This document shows, piece after piece, positions 18,775-27,981 of a stretch of DNA of 64,000 nt (its first letter is position 1; every line of letters begins with the position of its first letter). The notes under the pieces are model-generated. The model was not told where the DNA came from. It did no database searches and saw only the letters and a program-made list of their open reading frames with translations. The position numbers and the translations under genes are program-made. Location of the stretch: assembly GCA_040222855.1 (NCBI GenBank), contig JAVKCD010000025.1:496001-560000 (forward strand), read 5' to 3'. The stretch is from Phycisphaeraceae bacterium. Lineage in GTDB: Bacteria; Planctomycetota; Phycisphaerae; Phycisphaerales; Phycisphaeraceae.

Positions 18775-19986
18775 TTATCCGACTCGGCTGGCGGCCTCGG
18801 TGTTGCCAGCAGACTGAGGCCCCCCGACCAGATCAGCATTGGTGGGGAAACGCTCGAGCGCTTTGAGTAGCTGTTCGATCTGCGTCATCGGCTGCATGTT
18901 GAGCAATCGACGCCTGAGCGCATTAACCGTCGCCAACTCGGGCTCGGCCATGAGCTTGTGCTCCTTGCGTGTCCCCGACGCCGCAAGGTCTATCGCCGGG
19001 AACAACCGCCGCTCGGCGATCTTCCGGTCGAGGATCAGCTCCATATTCCCCGTGCCCTTGAACTCCTCGAAGATCACCTGGTCGCCCTGCGATCCGGTGT
19101 CCACCAGGGCGGTGGCAATGATCGTGAGTGACCCGCCCTCTTCAAACTTTCTCGCCGCACCGAACAACTGTTTCGGGATCGCCAGTGCACCGGCATCAAT
19201 ACCGCCCGAGAGCGTGCGCCCGGTGCCCTGCATGCCCGGAGCGGTGTTAAACGCACGACCGAGCCGCGTCAGCGAATCGAGCAGGAAGACCACGTCCTTG
19301 CCCTGCTCGGCGAGTCGGCGTCCGCGATCGATCGCCAGCATCGCCAGCCCGCAGTGGCGGTCCGGAGTGTGGTCGTTTGACGAGGCCCAGACGGTACAGG
19401 GGACATTGCGACGAAAATCAGTCACTTCCTCGGGGCGCTCGTCGATCAGCAGGGCGTAGACTTCGGCTTCGGGGTAGTTGCGAGAAACCGAGTTTGCGAT
19501 GTTCTGCAGCAGGGTGGTCTTACCTGCCTTGGGCGGGGACACGATCATCCCGCGCTGGCCGAAACCGATCGGGCAGAACAGATCAATCAGCCGGCAGGCG
19601 GGGGGGCAGCCATCGTGCTCAAGGGTGATCCGCGGCTCGGGATCGATCGTTGTCAGGTCCTCGTAGCGGGGATGCTCTTCGAGGTTGTTCGTGTCGACGC
19701 CCTCGACTGAGAGCACCCTTGTCGCACGCCGGGCGTCCATCGCGACCGCCGAGATGCGTTGGCGCTTGGGCTTGTTGTTCTGGTGATGCTGGCGGCCGGG
19801 GTTGCCCCCGCCCACCGGCTTACCCAGGTCCACCTCGATCATCTGGCCCGACCGCAGGTCGTACTTTTCGATGAGATGCTTGGGGATCAGCGGGTCCGAA
19901 GGCGACGCGATGTAGCTCGTGTCCAGCTTTCTGAGGCGCCCGTCGGGGCGCTGACCGATCTCAAGGATGCCGGAAACTGTGCTCAT
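18775..19986 (-). CDS. rho: Transcription termination factor Rho
   Basis: Hexameric RNA helicase that ends transcription at Rho-dependent sites. The 403-residue product has an N-terminal RNA-binding region (GILEIGQRPDGRLRKLDTSYI), a basic Gly/Asn/Gln/His linker at 58-77 where the second part of the OB fold begins, and the ATPase core: Walker A SPPKAGKTTLL near 150-160, LIDERPEEVTDF, VVFLLDSLTRLGRAFN and GGSLTIIATALVDTGS. The ATG at 19986 gives the usual N-terminus; longer openings run into the divergent spacer. It diverges from rimO with 261 bases between. Confidence 0.95.
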   Translation of the reverse strand: MSTVSGILEIGQRPDGRLRKLDTSYIASPSDPLIPKHLIEKYDLRSGQMIEVDLGKPVGGGNPGRQHHQNNKPKRQRISAVAMDARRATRVLSVEGVDTNNLEEHPRYEDLTTIDPEPRITLEHDGCPPACRLIDLFCPIGFGQRGMIVSPPKAGKTTLLQNIANSVSRNYPEAEVYALLIDERPEEVTDFRRNVPCTVWASSNDHTPDRHCGLAMLAIDRGRRLAEQGKDVVFLLDSLTRLGRAFNTAPGMQGTGRTLSGGIDAGALAIPKQLFGAARKFEEGGSLTIIATALVDTGSQGDQVIFEEFKGTGNMELILDRKIAERRLFPAIDLAASGTRKEHKLMAEPELATVNALRRRLLNMQPMTQIEQLLKALERFPTNADLVGGPQSAGNTEAASRVG

Positions 19987-20247
19987 AAGGGGTCCGATAC
20001 CTTCGGTGGAGCCGGTGCGGACGCGTCTGACGATAAGACGTGACCGCCTGGAGAATCTCCGGGCCGGCGTGGCGAAAACCAATGTTGTCCGCTGGACACA
20101 CGGGCTCAGGCAGCGATTCGGCCTGAGACGGTGTCTTCTTCATCTCTCTGGGTGCACGGGTGATCTGCGAAAATCCGTGCTCACCTGCTATCTTTGTAAC
20201 GCTCTGCCCCGCTTGGGGCAAGTCAAACCGCACCGGAGTCCCCCGAT

Positions 20248-21783
20248 ATGTCGCCCCAGGCCCCTATTCAGCCGCTTGATCCCGCCACGTCTCAGGATGT
20301 CCGGAGGGTCGCCATGGTCAGCCTCGGCTGCCCGAAAAACCTTGTGGACTCGGAGAAAATGCTGGGTTTGCTGGCCGAAGACGGCATCAGCATCGTGCCG
20401 GAGGACGATCATCCGGACGCCATCATCATCAATACCTGCGGGTTCTTGGAGGCGTCCAAGACCGAGTCGGTGGGGGAGATCCAGAAGGCGGTGGACCGGA
20501 AGAACTCGGGGGAGCTCAAGCGGGTGATCGTGGCGGGGTGCCTGGTGCAGCGGCATCGGGCGAAGATTCTAGACTGGGTCCCGGGGGTGGATGCGCTGAT
20601 TGGCGTGTTTGACCGGGACCGGATTACGCCGGCGGTGACGGGATCAATGCCGACGGGGGACGATGTGCTGGTGGAGTTGCCGGTGTATTCGAGCATCGCG
20701 AGCAACGACGTGATCGCCAGGCGGCGGCGGGAGATCGAGACGGCGGGGTATCACGAGTCGGACAACGCACGGGTGCGGCTGACGCCTCGGCACTACGCGT
20801 ACCTGCGGATTTCGGAGGGGTGCAACCAGAACTGTGCGTTCTGCACGATCCCGTCGATTCGCGGGAAAATGCGATCTAAACCGCTGGATCGGATGCTGGC
20901 CGAGGCGCGGGAGCTGATGAGTGACGGCGCGTTTGAGCTGAATCTGATCGGTCAGGACACCACGAGCTATGGCGAGGACATCGGTTATCCGGCGGGATTG
21001 TCGGGGATGCTGCGGGAGCTTGATAAGACGACGCGTGAGTTTGGCGGGGGATGGTTGCGGCTGATGTACGCGTACCCATCGTGTTTTACGGATGAGATGA
21101 TCGACACGATTGGGAGTCTGGACAGTGTGCTGAAGTACATCGATATGCCGCTGCAGCATATTAATGATCAGGTGCTGGATTCGATGCGTCGGAAGACGAG
21201 TCGGAAGCTGATTGAGACGCTGCTGGAGAAGCTGCGGGACCGGATTCCGGGGATCGCGATCCGGACGACGTTTATCTCGGGATTCCCGGGTGAGACGTGC
21301 GCGCAGCATGACGAGCTGGTTGAGTTCGTGCGGTCGTTTGGATTTGATGCGATGGGGGTGTTCCCGTATTCGCCGGAGCCGGGTACGCCGGCGGGGACGC
21401 TGCATGAGGAGGGTGGGGCGGTTCCGGAGGCGGAGATCCAGCGGCGGATTGATGAGTTAATGCTGGCGCAGCAAGAGGTTGCGTTCGAGGGCAATGAGGC
21501 GATGGCGGAGGATGGGGTGGAACTGCCGGTGCTGGTGGACGAGGTGATGGATGGCCCGCCTGAGGGTCTGGAGGCGGAGGAGCCGGGTCTGACGTGGCAT
21601 GTGGGCCGAGGGCCGCATCAGGCGCCGGGGATTGATGGGGTGACGTATCTTGTTGCTCCTGAGAGGTTTAGTCCGGGTGAGCTGATTCATGCGGAGGTGG
21701 TGGGGGCGTCGGATTACGATCTGGTGGCGGAGCCGGCGACGAGTGCGGGGGCGGATGTGCGGCTGAATGTTTTGCGGGGCTGA
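20248..21783 (+). CDS. rimO: Ribosomal protein S12 methylthiotransferase RimO
   Basis: Radical SAM enzyme that adds a methylthio group to Asp of ribosomal protein S12. It has two iron-sulfur sites: N-terminal UPF0004 cysteines Cys28 (SLGCPKN), Cys64 (NTCGF) and Cys98 (VAGCL), and the radical SAM Cys192-x3-Cys196-x2-Cys199 in SEGCNQNCAFC. The SDG and LIGQDTTSYG motifs are typical of RimO rather than MiaB. At 511 residues it is ~70 longer than E. coli RimO, with an N-terminal extension of ~20 and an enlarged C-terminal TRAM region. Third-position usage changes from C to G within its first 250 bases. Confidence 0.93.
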   Translation: MSPQAPIQPLDPATSQDVRRVAMVSLGCPKNLVDSEKMLGLLAEDGISIVPEDDHPDAIIINTCGFLEASKTESVGEIQKAVDRKNSGELKRVIVAGCLVQRHRAKILDWVPGVDALIGVFDRDRITPAVTGSMPTGDDVLVELPVYSSIASNDVIARRRREIETAGYHESDNARVRLTPRHYAYLRISEGCNQNCAFCTIPSIRGKMRSKPLDRMLAEARELMSDGAFELNLIGQDTTSYGEDIGYPAGLSGMLRELDKTTREFGGGWLRLMYAYPSCFTDEMIDTIGSLDSVLKYIDMPLQHINDQVLDSMRRKTSRKLIETLLEKLRDRIPGIAIRTTFISGFPGETCAQHDELVEFVRSFGFDAMGVFPYSPEPGTPAGTLHEEGGAVPEAEIQRRIDELMLAQQEVAFEGNEAMAEDGVELPVLVDEVMDGPPEGLEAEEPGLTWHVGRGPHQAPGIDGVTYLVAPERFSPGELIHAEVVGASDYDLVAEPATSAGADVRLNVLRG

Positions 21784-21962
21784 GCGGTGTGTTTGGGGTG
21801 CGGTTGTGAATCTGGGGTGTATGATTGATTTAGCTGGCTGGTGCAGTCGGCAGAGGTGTTGCAGAGCGATGGAACGCTTTGTGGAATCGTGACTTAGGCT
21901 TGGACAAGGACGTCGGCCGTGGCAGGCTTCTCGTGTGAGAGGTCTGTTTTGAAGGGCGTCTG

Positions 21963-22463
21963 ATGTCTGAGTTGACGACATCGAGCGAACGATTGAGGCT
22001 GGTGCGGCCGCGGCCGGAGCGGGGTGATGTGGCTGCGCGGAGGCCTGGTGATGGGGCTGGAAAGCGTGCGCACAGGGGGCAGAATCGTCGGTTTGACGCT
22101 GGAGTCGTCGATCAAATGCGCCCAAGCGACCCACGTTGGGTGCTGGCTGTGCGCACGGCGGAGGTGATGGAGGCGGGCGGGGTACTGCCACCAGACCGTC
22201 GTGAGCGGCTGACGCGGGTGGGGCGGATGCTGGGTCTGACGGCGTTTGATGTGAGTCTGGTGATCGCGATCGTGCAGGACCAGGTGCGGCGGGGGCACAG
22301 CACGCTGAACGCGCCGGGCGCGGGTGTGGAGCAGCTGCAGATGATTCAGATGAAGCCGGGGGTGAAGGGGTCTGCGTGGTCGCGGTGGTGGCCGGCGGCG
22401 GTGGTGGCGGGGATGGTGCTGGTGGCGGAGGTTGTGGTGGTTTGGGGTTGGTTTTGGGGTTGA
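21963..22463 (+). CDS. Tail-anchored hypothetical protein
   Basis: Not recognised. The 166-residue product has an Arg-rich, probably disordered N-terminus (1-55), a compact helical segment (about 56-105, DPRWVLAVRTAEVMEAGG through DVSLVIAIVQDQV) and a C-terminal hydrophobic segment WWPAAVVAGMVLVAEVVVVWGW that would anchor it to the membrane. It follows rimO by 179 bases. Codon use is strongly G-ended like its neighbours, so it looks native. Confidence 0.6.
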   Translation: MSELTTSSERLRLVRPRPERGDVAARRPGDGAGKRAHRGQNRRFDAGVVDQMRPSDPRWVLAVRTAEVMEAGGVLPPDRRERLTRVGRMLGLTAFDVSLVIAIVQDQVRRGHSTLNAPGAGVEQLQMIQMKPGVKGSAWSRWWPAAVVAGMVLVAEVVVVWGWFWG

Positions 22464-22841
22464 TGAACTCAGACTGTAGCTGCTCAGCAGATTGCATAGC
22501 TGCATCGCTTGATGCAGTTACTCTCGCGTCAGAACAAATGACTTTTCTATATTTAGTATAGCTCAGGCCTACACAATCTTCTGCATGTGCCGCAAACTCA
22601 GCCTAAACGTCGGATGATTTTGATTGGGAGAGATCAGGCCAAATAAGAGCTCTGGCTGAATCGGTTATCTACTTAGCTAAGCCGCGACAAGGCTCTTGAA
22701 GTTAAATCGCCGCGCAGTTAGGATCTAAATTGTGCTTCAAGTTTTTCTGCCCATCTGAGGCGATGTCGTCCACTGCACAAGTTTGGTTAGTGCAGACCTA
22801 AATAACTTGCTGATGCTATAAAACGATAGGAGAGAAGACAC
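22464..22841. other. AT-richer intergenic stretch upstream of a PEP-CTERM gene
   Basis: No gene is supported here. Base composition drops towards AT compared with both flanks. Close to the downstream gene a TATAAA box (about 22818) and AGGAGA ribosome site precede the ATG, so the end of this stretch is a likely promoter. No repeat, tRNA or structured RNA was recognised. Confidence 0.5.
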
Positions 22842-24572
22842 ATGAGACTCTTACGTTCTAATCTATATTTCATTATATTTTTTAGCCAGCTCGTCACAGT
22901 TGGTCGTGTTGAGGCTCTCGACTATCTTTGGCTCGGAAGAACTCCAGTTAGTGAAGGCCGAGAATCTTTTTCTGATGCGTCTAACTGGGTATACACACCC
23001 TTCACTGCTCGCGATGTACCCGGCACATCGGACAGAGCCACCTTCAATAACAACAATCAGGTCCTGACCAGTATTGGTTCCGACGTATCTGGAATCATCA
23101 TTGGAGGAACGCATCGTGTTGATGATGCCTATTTTCTTGACGGCCTGTTTGACGTGAGTATTAGTGGCAGCTTGCATACAGGAGAAAGTGCGACAGACAC
23201 ATATGACTTTGTTGTCGGAGCCGGTTTCACGTTCGGCAACCCGCTTGACGCTGATCGAGGTAGGTTTTCGAGCACAGATGAGTCTGGCAGCGTCAGCTTA
23301 TCGATCTCCGGGTCTGGCCTTCTAGAAACGCGGGCTCTACTCGTGGGTGGCCCTAACGGCTACGGTCAGTTGAGCATCTATGACGAGGTACTTCAGGCAA
23401 ATTTCATTGACATTAATAACGGTGGTATTACTGCAGAACCGGACTCTTTAGTGCTGGTGCAGGCCGGTACTGGCAACCTTCCGGGTGTTCGCAATGGGAT
23501 CACTTTGGTGGGTGAAAACTCTTTGAATCCTGCCGTATTGCGCGTTAGAGATGGGGCTGAGTGGATTGGTGAAGGTCAAGTCACTATCGGCATCGAAGGT
23601 CATGGCAGGTTGTTCTTAGAGCCTGGCGCTTCTATGCAGAGTGGCTATTACAATAGCCCTACCTTCACTAGCGGGGCTATAGGTGGAGGCGTGGGTGCAC
23701 TGGGCGAAGTTTTCATGGATACGAACTCATCATGGACCCAAGACGGAGCAATGACCGTAGGTTTTTCAGGAGCAGGCATCTTGAAGATGGATGCAGGCAG
23801 CCGTTTAGATAGTCGATTTGGCCTGATCAGTCGGCTTCCCGGTTCGTCGGGTGAGGTCATAATCGATGGTCAAGGCTCTGTTTGGAAGACCGATGAGGAA
23901 TTCATCATGGGAGGTGATTTCTCTTTGAGTTCGGGAGCAGATGCGGAAGTCGTTGTCAAGAATGGCGGTCGTCTCGCCGTGGGTACCCGACTCGGGCTAT
24001 TCGCCTCAGGCGTCCTGGACCTAACCGGCCAGGGTGAGGGCGGTGGGACTGTGGTTGTTGGCAGTGATCCCGACGTGTTTCTTAGCCCGGGTACACTGAA
24101 GATCCTGCCTGACGGATCAATGTTTAATGCCGGCACTATCAATGCTAATGTGGTGCTTGGTGGCGTGTTCAATCCGGGCAGTTCGATCGCAGATTCCACG
24201 ATTAACGGCGATCTCATTCTCGAGTCAGGCGGCACGATTGTGATCGAGATCGGTGGCAAAAATAGCTTTGACCGTCTTGGGGTTTCTGGACAGTTCGATG
24301 CCAGTGATGGCGAGTTGGTTTTTCGATTCGTCAACGGCTATTCGCCCAAAGCTGGCACTCAGTACGAGTTTCTTGGATACAGCGAGCTTGTCTCACAGGC
24401 CAGTTCGACACGAATTGAGAATCTTGTCGATGGGTTTCAATACTCGCTGGTCAATGTCCCTAATGGAATCGCTTTGTTTTCAGAGTCCGACGGTGTGTTT
24501 ATTCCTGAACCAAGTCTGGCCACACTCATTCTTACTGGGCTACTGGTACGACGAGGCGTAATGAAATCCTGA
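22842..24572 (+). CDS. PEP-CTERM protein with beta-helix-like repeats
   Basis: A 576-residue exported protein. The N-terminus is a signal peptide ending before LDYLWLG; a segment with FSDASNWVY and GTSDRATFNN is typical of autotransporter-like 'pattern' proteins. Repeated units of the form G-x-L-x-I/V-x-D-x-G-S/A (LSISGSGLLETRALLVGG, RVRDGAEWIGEGQVTIG, FLEPGASM, MDAGSRL) suggest a beta-solenoid. The C-terminus, FIPEPSLATLILTGLLVRRGVMKS in outline, has the Pro-Glu-Pro motif, hydrophobic segment and basic end of exosortase-sorted proteins. Codon use is much more AT-rich than the neighbours, which suggests acquisition by transfer. Confidence 0.85.
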   Translation: MRLLRSNLYFIIFFSQLVTVGRVEALDYLWLGRTPVSEGRESFSDASNWVYTPFTARDVPGTSDRATFNNNNQVLTSIGSDVSGIIIGGTHRVDDAYFLDGLFDVSISGSLHTGESATDTYDFVVGAGFTFGNPLDADRGRFSSTDESGSVSLSISGSGLLETRALLVGGPNGYGQLSIYDEVLQANFIDINNGGITAEPDSLVLVQAGTGNLPGVRNGITLVGENSLNPAVLRVRDGAEWIGEGQVTIGIEGHGRLFLEPGASMQSGYYNSPTFTSGAIGGGVGALGEVFMDTNSSWTQDGAMTVGFSGAGILKMDAGSRLDSRFGLISRLPGSSGEVIIDGQGSVWKTDEEFIMGGDFSLSSGADAEVVVKNGGRLAVGTRLGLFASGVLDLTGQGEGGGTVVVGSDPDVFLSPGTLKILPDGSMFNAGTINANVVLGGVFNPGSSIADSTINGDLILESGGTIVIEIGGKNSFDRLGVSGQFDASDGELVFRFVNGYSPKAGTQYEFLGYSELVSQASSTRIENLVDGFQYSLVNVPNGIALFSESDGVFIPEPSLATLILTGLLVRRGVMKS

Positions 24573-24688
24573 TTAACTCATACGTCTTCACATCGCTTGT
24601 GTCATTTTAGAACTTAGTGGAACCAGTCGGTTACGACAGGCCTTGACTGAGCCACCAGTTATATTAGGACTTGGGGTGTGATTGCTGC

Positions 24689-24951
24689 GCTGGCGAGGTG
24701 CTGCTGACGGAGCGTGATGATTTCGGGCTGGTGGAGATCATCCGGAGCGGGGATGCGTTGGCTGGGCGGTTCATTGAGCGGTTGTCGACGGCGGGTCTGG
24801 GACGCTGCTGCCGTCGATGAATGATGCGGGGAGCGTGGCGTTTCGGTATTCTTTGGAGAGAGGCGGCACGGGTGTGCTGTTGTGGACGGTGCTGGAGGCG
24901 TTGGGGTTGGTTTCGTTGGGGGTCTTCGGGCTGGGGTGGCGGGTTGTGTGA
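24689..24951 (+). pseudogene. Eroded C-terminal end of a second PEP-CTERM-type protein
   Basis: Two adjacent frames read as one broken protein. Bases 24695-24829 give EVLLTERDDFGLVEIIRSGD and on to a stop; from 24830 in another frame come NDAGSVAFRYSLERGGTGVLLWTV and a hydrophobic end LGLVSLGVFGLGWRVV before a stop at 24949-24951. Phrases such as NDAGSVAF and GGTGVLLW are typical of repeat units in secreted choice-of-anchor/DUF7453-type proteins that end in a PEP-CTERM helix. No start, no upstream part and at least one frameshift are present, so this is a remnant. Confidence 0.55.
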
Positions 24952-24965
24952 GGGTGATGGCACCG

Positions 24966-24981
24966 CCGGGCTTGCGCCCGG
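24966..24981. repeat. REP-like hairpin
   Basis: CCGGGC and GCCCGG around TTGC, inside a longer context (ATGGCACCG...GGGCTCGTTTGA) that resembles the hairpins at 25038 and 35939. Confidence 0.5.
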
Positions 24982-25037
24982 GGCTCGTTTGATGCTTGGG
25001 TCGTTTGTTGTGGCGTGGGGTTGGCGAGGGGATGGGC

Positions 25038-25057
25038 CCATAGGCTGGCGCCTATGG
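25038..25057. repeat. REP-like hairpin
   Basis: An 8-bp perfect stem CCATAGGC/GCCTATGG with loop TGGC, flanked by GGGGATGGG and TTCGTGACACG. The copy at 35939 has the same flanks and compensating base changes in the stem. Confidence 0.65.
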
Positions 25058-25188
25058 TTCGTGACACGCTTGGGGCGGTTGATGGGGGTGGCGCTGCTTC
25101 GCCGAGGGTGGGCGGGGATTGAGGTGAGGTGGCGGGGTGGGGTGTTGGGGAGCAGAATTACGGTGATGGGCGTTGAGGTTGGGTGTCT

Positions 25189-26151
25189 TTAGAAGGCGAG
25201 TCCGAATCCGAGGGCGTAGCCTTCGGCGTTGTCGCCGATGATGTAGGCGGCGGTGAGGGAGAGACCGGCGTCGAAGGGGAGGATTTCGCGGAGTTCGAGT
25301 CCGGCACCGAGTTGGGCGTAGTTGGTGACGCCGAAGAGTTGTCCTTCGAGGAAGTTTCGGTATCCGGCGAAGGTTCGCCATCGGAGGGGCTGTCCGAGGA
25401 GTTCGACGCCTGTGGGTCCTGTGAGGTCAGCGCGGAGGGTGAGGAGCTGGATGCGGTTGGTGACGTCCTGGGCGGGGTCGTCGGAGTTGAGTGTGTCGGT
25501 GAATCGGAGGTCGTAGCGTGTTCGGAGTCGGAGGTGGAGGTCGTTGGGGAGAGGGCGCTGGTAGTCGAGCTTCGGGGCGACGCCGAGGCCTGCGGTGACG
25601 GCGTCCCAGTTGAAGGCGATACCGTCGGTGATGGCGGCGGTGACGGCTCTGCCGGGCCCGGAGTAGGTGGTGTCGTTTTGCAGGTAGGCGAGGTTGGCGT
25701 TGGCGATGAGGGCGAGTTTGAGGTCGGGGAGGATTTCGAACTCGGGTCCTGCGCCGACGATGATGCCGAGCGTGGACCATGTGGTTTCGACGCCTGTGGC
25801 GATGGCGGGGAGGGTTCCGTTGTAGATGTCTGGGAAGCGTTGCCTGGCGGAGGCGTAGCCGATGGCGGCCTCGGTGTAGAGGTGGGGGGCGTCTTCGCCG
25901 AAAATGGTGAAGCTGCGTGAGAAGGGGATGGAGAAGGCGGAGATGCGTGTGTCGGCGTCGTCGTCGATTGAGAGTCGGGTGCCTGTGAGTTCGAGTTCGT
26001 CGGAGAGGAGGATAAGTCCGTTGAAGGTTGTGGCGAAGTCGGTGGCGGCGAGGTCGTCGGAGAGCTGCTGACGGATCTGGGCGAGGGTCTGGCCGAGGGC
26101 GGGCGTGGTGAGGAGGAAGGTGAGGAGCAGAGGAACGAGGTGGCGCGTCAT
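25189..26151 (-). CDS. Outer-membrane beta-barrel protein
   Basis: Not assigned to a named family. The 320-residue product has a signal peptide (LVPLLLTFLLTTPALGQ) and a long run of alternating polar/hydrophobic strands, for example HLYTEAAIGYASA, LKLALIANANLAYL, HLRLRTRYDLRF and WRTFAGYRNF. It ends ALGFGLAF with a terminal Phe, the signature recognised by the BAM complex for barrel insertion. No enzyme motif is visible. TAAACT lies exactly 6 bases before the ATG, suggesting a leaderless transcript of its own. Confidence 0.75.
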   Translation of the reverse strand: MTRHLVPLLLTFLLTTPALGQTLAQIRQQLSDDLAATDFATTFNGLILLSDELELTGTRLSIDDDADTRISAFSIPFSRSFTIFGEDAPHLYTEAAIGYASARQRFPDIYNGTLPAIATGVETTWSTLGIIVGAGPEFEILPDLKLALIANANLAYLQNDTTYSGPGRAVTAAITDGIAFNWDAVTAGLGVAPKLDYQRPLPNDLHLRLRTRYDLRFTDTLNSDDPAQDVTNRIQLLTLRADLTGPTGVELLGQPLRWRTFAGYRNFLEGQLFGVTNYAQLGAGLELREILPFDAGLSLTAAYIIGDNAEGYALGFGLAF

Positions 26152-26174
26152 GGGGCAAGTTTAAGGGCTGGGGC

Positions 26175-26588
26175 TCAGGCTGACTTGCGTCGGGTGTGCT
26201 CGGCGGTGCGGTCGTCATCGGGGCCGAGGAGGGTATGGCTAAGGGTTTTGGCGTGTTGTTCGGCGGTGTTGATGGAGGCGTCGAGGACGCGGTGTTGGGC
26301 GCGGATTTTCTTGAGCAGGTGTCGTGCCCAGACGAACTCGGTGGCGAGGGTGACGAGTCCGAGGGGGAGGATGATCCAGCCGAGGGGTAGGGGGAGGATG
26401 AAGAGGATCCCGCCGAGGATGAGGATGGTGGTGCCGATGATGCCGATGACGATGCGACGGACCCACTTGGGGGTGCGCCAGCGTTTGGGGATTGGGCGGA
26501 TGGCGAGTGGTGTGCGGGGGGCACGAGGTTGGTCGGGCTGAGCCTGACGCTGAGCACTGAGTCGTGTTGGGTGGTGTGTGGTGGTCAT
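26175..26588 (-). CDS. PGPGW-type small transmembrane protein
   Basis: A 137-residue membrane protein. After a basic, proline-rich N-terminus come two hydrophobic segments joined by the family signature: GIIGTTILILGGILFILPLPLGWIILPLGLVTLATEFVWA in outline, where the usual PGPGW turn reads PLPLGW. A basic helix KKIRAQHR follows. Members of this putative transmembrane family (PF09656-like) have no established function. The gene stands 23 bases upstream of the barrel gene, which however has its own -10-like box. Confidence 0.75.
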   Translation of the reverse strand: MTTTHHPTRLSAQRQAQPDQPRAPRTPLAIRPIPKRWRTPKWVRRIVIGIIGTTILILGGILFILPLPLGWIILPLGLVTLATEFVWARHLLKKIRAQHRVLDASINTAEQHAKTLSHTLLGPDDDRTAEHTRRKSA

Positions 26589-26658
26589 GTCAGGGCAGTC
26601 GATCCAAGTGCTGGTTCTTACAGCGTCCAGTGGTTTACGCCTGAGATGATCGGCAGGT

Positions 26659-27873
26659 TCAGGTGGTTTCCATGCCCAGGAGTCGGACGACTTCGTCGAG
26701 GTCTTTGTCGCCTCGGCCGGAGACGTTGATGAGGACGATGCTGTCTTTTGGCATGGTGGAAGCGAGGTCTAGGGCGTGGGCGACGGCGTGGGCGGATTCG
26801 AGGGCTGGGAGGATGCCTTCGTCGCGGGTGATGGCCTGGAATCCGTCGAGGGCGGCGGTGTCGGTGCAGGCGGTGTAGGTGACACGGCCAGCGTCGTGCC
26901 AGTATGAATGTTCGGGGCCGACGCCTGGGTAGTCGAGACCGGCGGAGATGGAGTGGACGTTGGAGGTCTGTCCGTCGGTGTCCTGCAGGACGTAAGAGAG
27001 TGAGCCGTGGAGGACGCCGGGTTGCCCGAAGGTGAGGGGCGCGGCGTGGTCGCCGAGTTGTTGGGATCGTCCGCCGGCTTCGACGCCAATGAGTTTGACG
27101 TTTTGATCCTGGATGAAGGGGTGGAAGATTCCGGCGGCGTTGGAGCCTCCGCCTACGCAGGCGACGATGACATCGGGGAGTCGTCCGATCTGCTTGGTGC
27201 ATTGCTCGCGGGCTTCGGTTCCCATGACGGATTGGAAGTCGCGGACGATCATGGGGAAGGGGTGGGGTCCGACGACGGAGCCGATGATGTAGTGGGTGGA
27301 TTGTGAGGAGGCCATCCAGTCGCGCATGGCGGCGTTGGTGGCGTCTTTGAGGGTGCAGGATCCGGATTCGACGGGGATGACGTTGGCTCCCATGAGTTTC
27401 ATGCGGAGGACGTTGGGTCGTTGGCGTCGGATGTCTTCGGTGCCCATGTAGACGTCGCACTCGAGTCCGAGTCGGGCGCAGGCGGTGGCGGTGGCTACGC
27501 CATGCTGGCCGGCACCGGTCTCGGCGATGACGCGCTTCTTGCCCATGCGGAGGGTGAGGAGTGCCTGGCCGAGTGAGTTGTTGATTTTGTGGGCGCCGGT
27601 GTGGGCGAGGTCTTCGCGCTTGAGCCAGATCTGCCCCCCGCCGGCGCGTCTGGTGAGACCTGGCGCGAACTGAAGGGGTGTTGGTCGGCCGACGTAGTTT
27701 TTGAGGGTTTCTTCGAAGAGCTGTTTGAAGGCGGGGTCTTCTTTGGCTTCGGCGTAGGCTTGTTCGAGTGATCGGAGGGCGTGGATGAGGGTTTCGGGGA
27801 CGTAGACCCCGCCGAAGCGGCCGAAGTAGCCGTTGGTGTCGGGTCGGAGGAGGATGGGGTTGGTGGCGGTCAT
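26659..27873 (-). CDS. trpB: Tryptophan synthase beta chain
   Basis: TrpB joins indole and serine to make tryptophan using PLP. The 404-residue product has [14 protein letters not shown], the PLP lysine in [30 protein letters not shown], the phosphate-binding GGGSNAAG loop, and [10 protein letters not shown], all of the classic TrpB1 type that pairs with TrpA. trpA is not adjacent, so the pathway genes are dispersed. TAAACT is exactly 6 bases before the ATG, predicting leaderless transcription. Confidence 0.96.
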   Translation of the reverse strand: MTATNPILLRPDTNGYFGRFGGVYVPETLIHALRSLEQAYAEAKEDPAFKQLFEETLKNYVGRPTPLQFAPGLTRRAGGGQIWLKREDLAHTGAHKINNSLGQALLTLRMGKKRVIAETGAGQHGVATATACARLGLECDVYMGTEDIRRQRPNVLRMKLMGANVIPVESGSCTLKDATNAAMRDWMASSQSTHYIIGSVVGPHPFPMIVRDFQSVMGTEAREQCTKQIGRLPDVIVACVGGGSNAAGIFHPFIQDQNVKLIGVEAGGRSQQLGDHAAPLTFGQPGVLHGSLSYVLQDTDGQTSNVHSISAGLDYPGVGPEHSYWHDAGRVTYTACTDTAALDGFQAITRDEGILPALESAHAVAHALDLASTMPKDSIVLINVSGRGDKDLDEVVRLLGMETT

Positions 27874-27928
27874 GTTGATAGTTTAGCCCGCGTATGGGGT
27901 GGGGCGGGGGCTCTAAAATTATGAAAAT

Positions 27929-27959
27929 GCACACAGCACGCCTTCGGCGTGCCATGTGC
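27929..27959. repeat. REP-like hairpin upstream of trpB
   Basis: Arms GCACACAGCACGCC and GGCGTGCCATGTGC pair at 12 of 14 positions around TTC. It lies between trpB and the PilZ gene. Confidence 0.6.
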
Positions 27960-27981
27960 CACCCCGATGGATTAGGTTGAA

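Noticed and set aside
20000-20247. Possible replication origin in the rho-rimO spacer at the skew switch
   Set aside because: No cluster of DnaA boxes, no AT-rich unwinding stretch and no dnaA/dnaN/gyr genes are nearby; the composition switch alone does not show an origin.
24664-25067. Minus-strand readings of 98-125 residues
   Set aside because: They are Pro/Ser/Gln-rich shadows; the plus strand there holds a recognisable eroded gene end and hairpin repeats.
26618-27955. 445-residue Arg/His/Pro-rich minus-strand reading
   Set aside because: Out-of-frame shadow of trpB on the same strand, with no recognisable motif.
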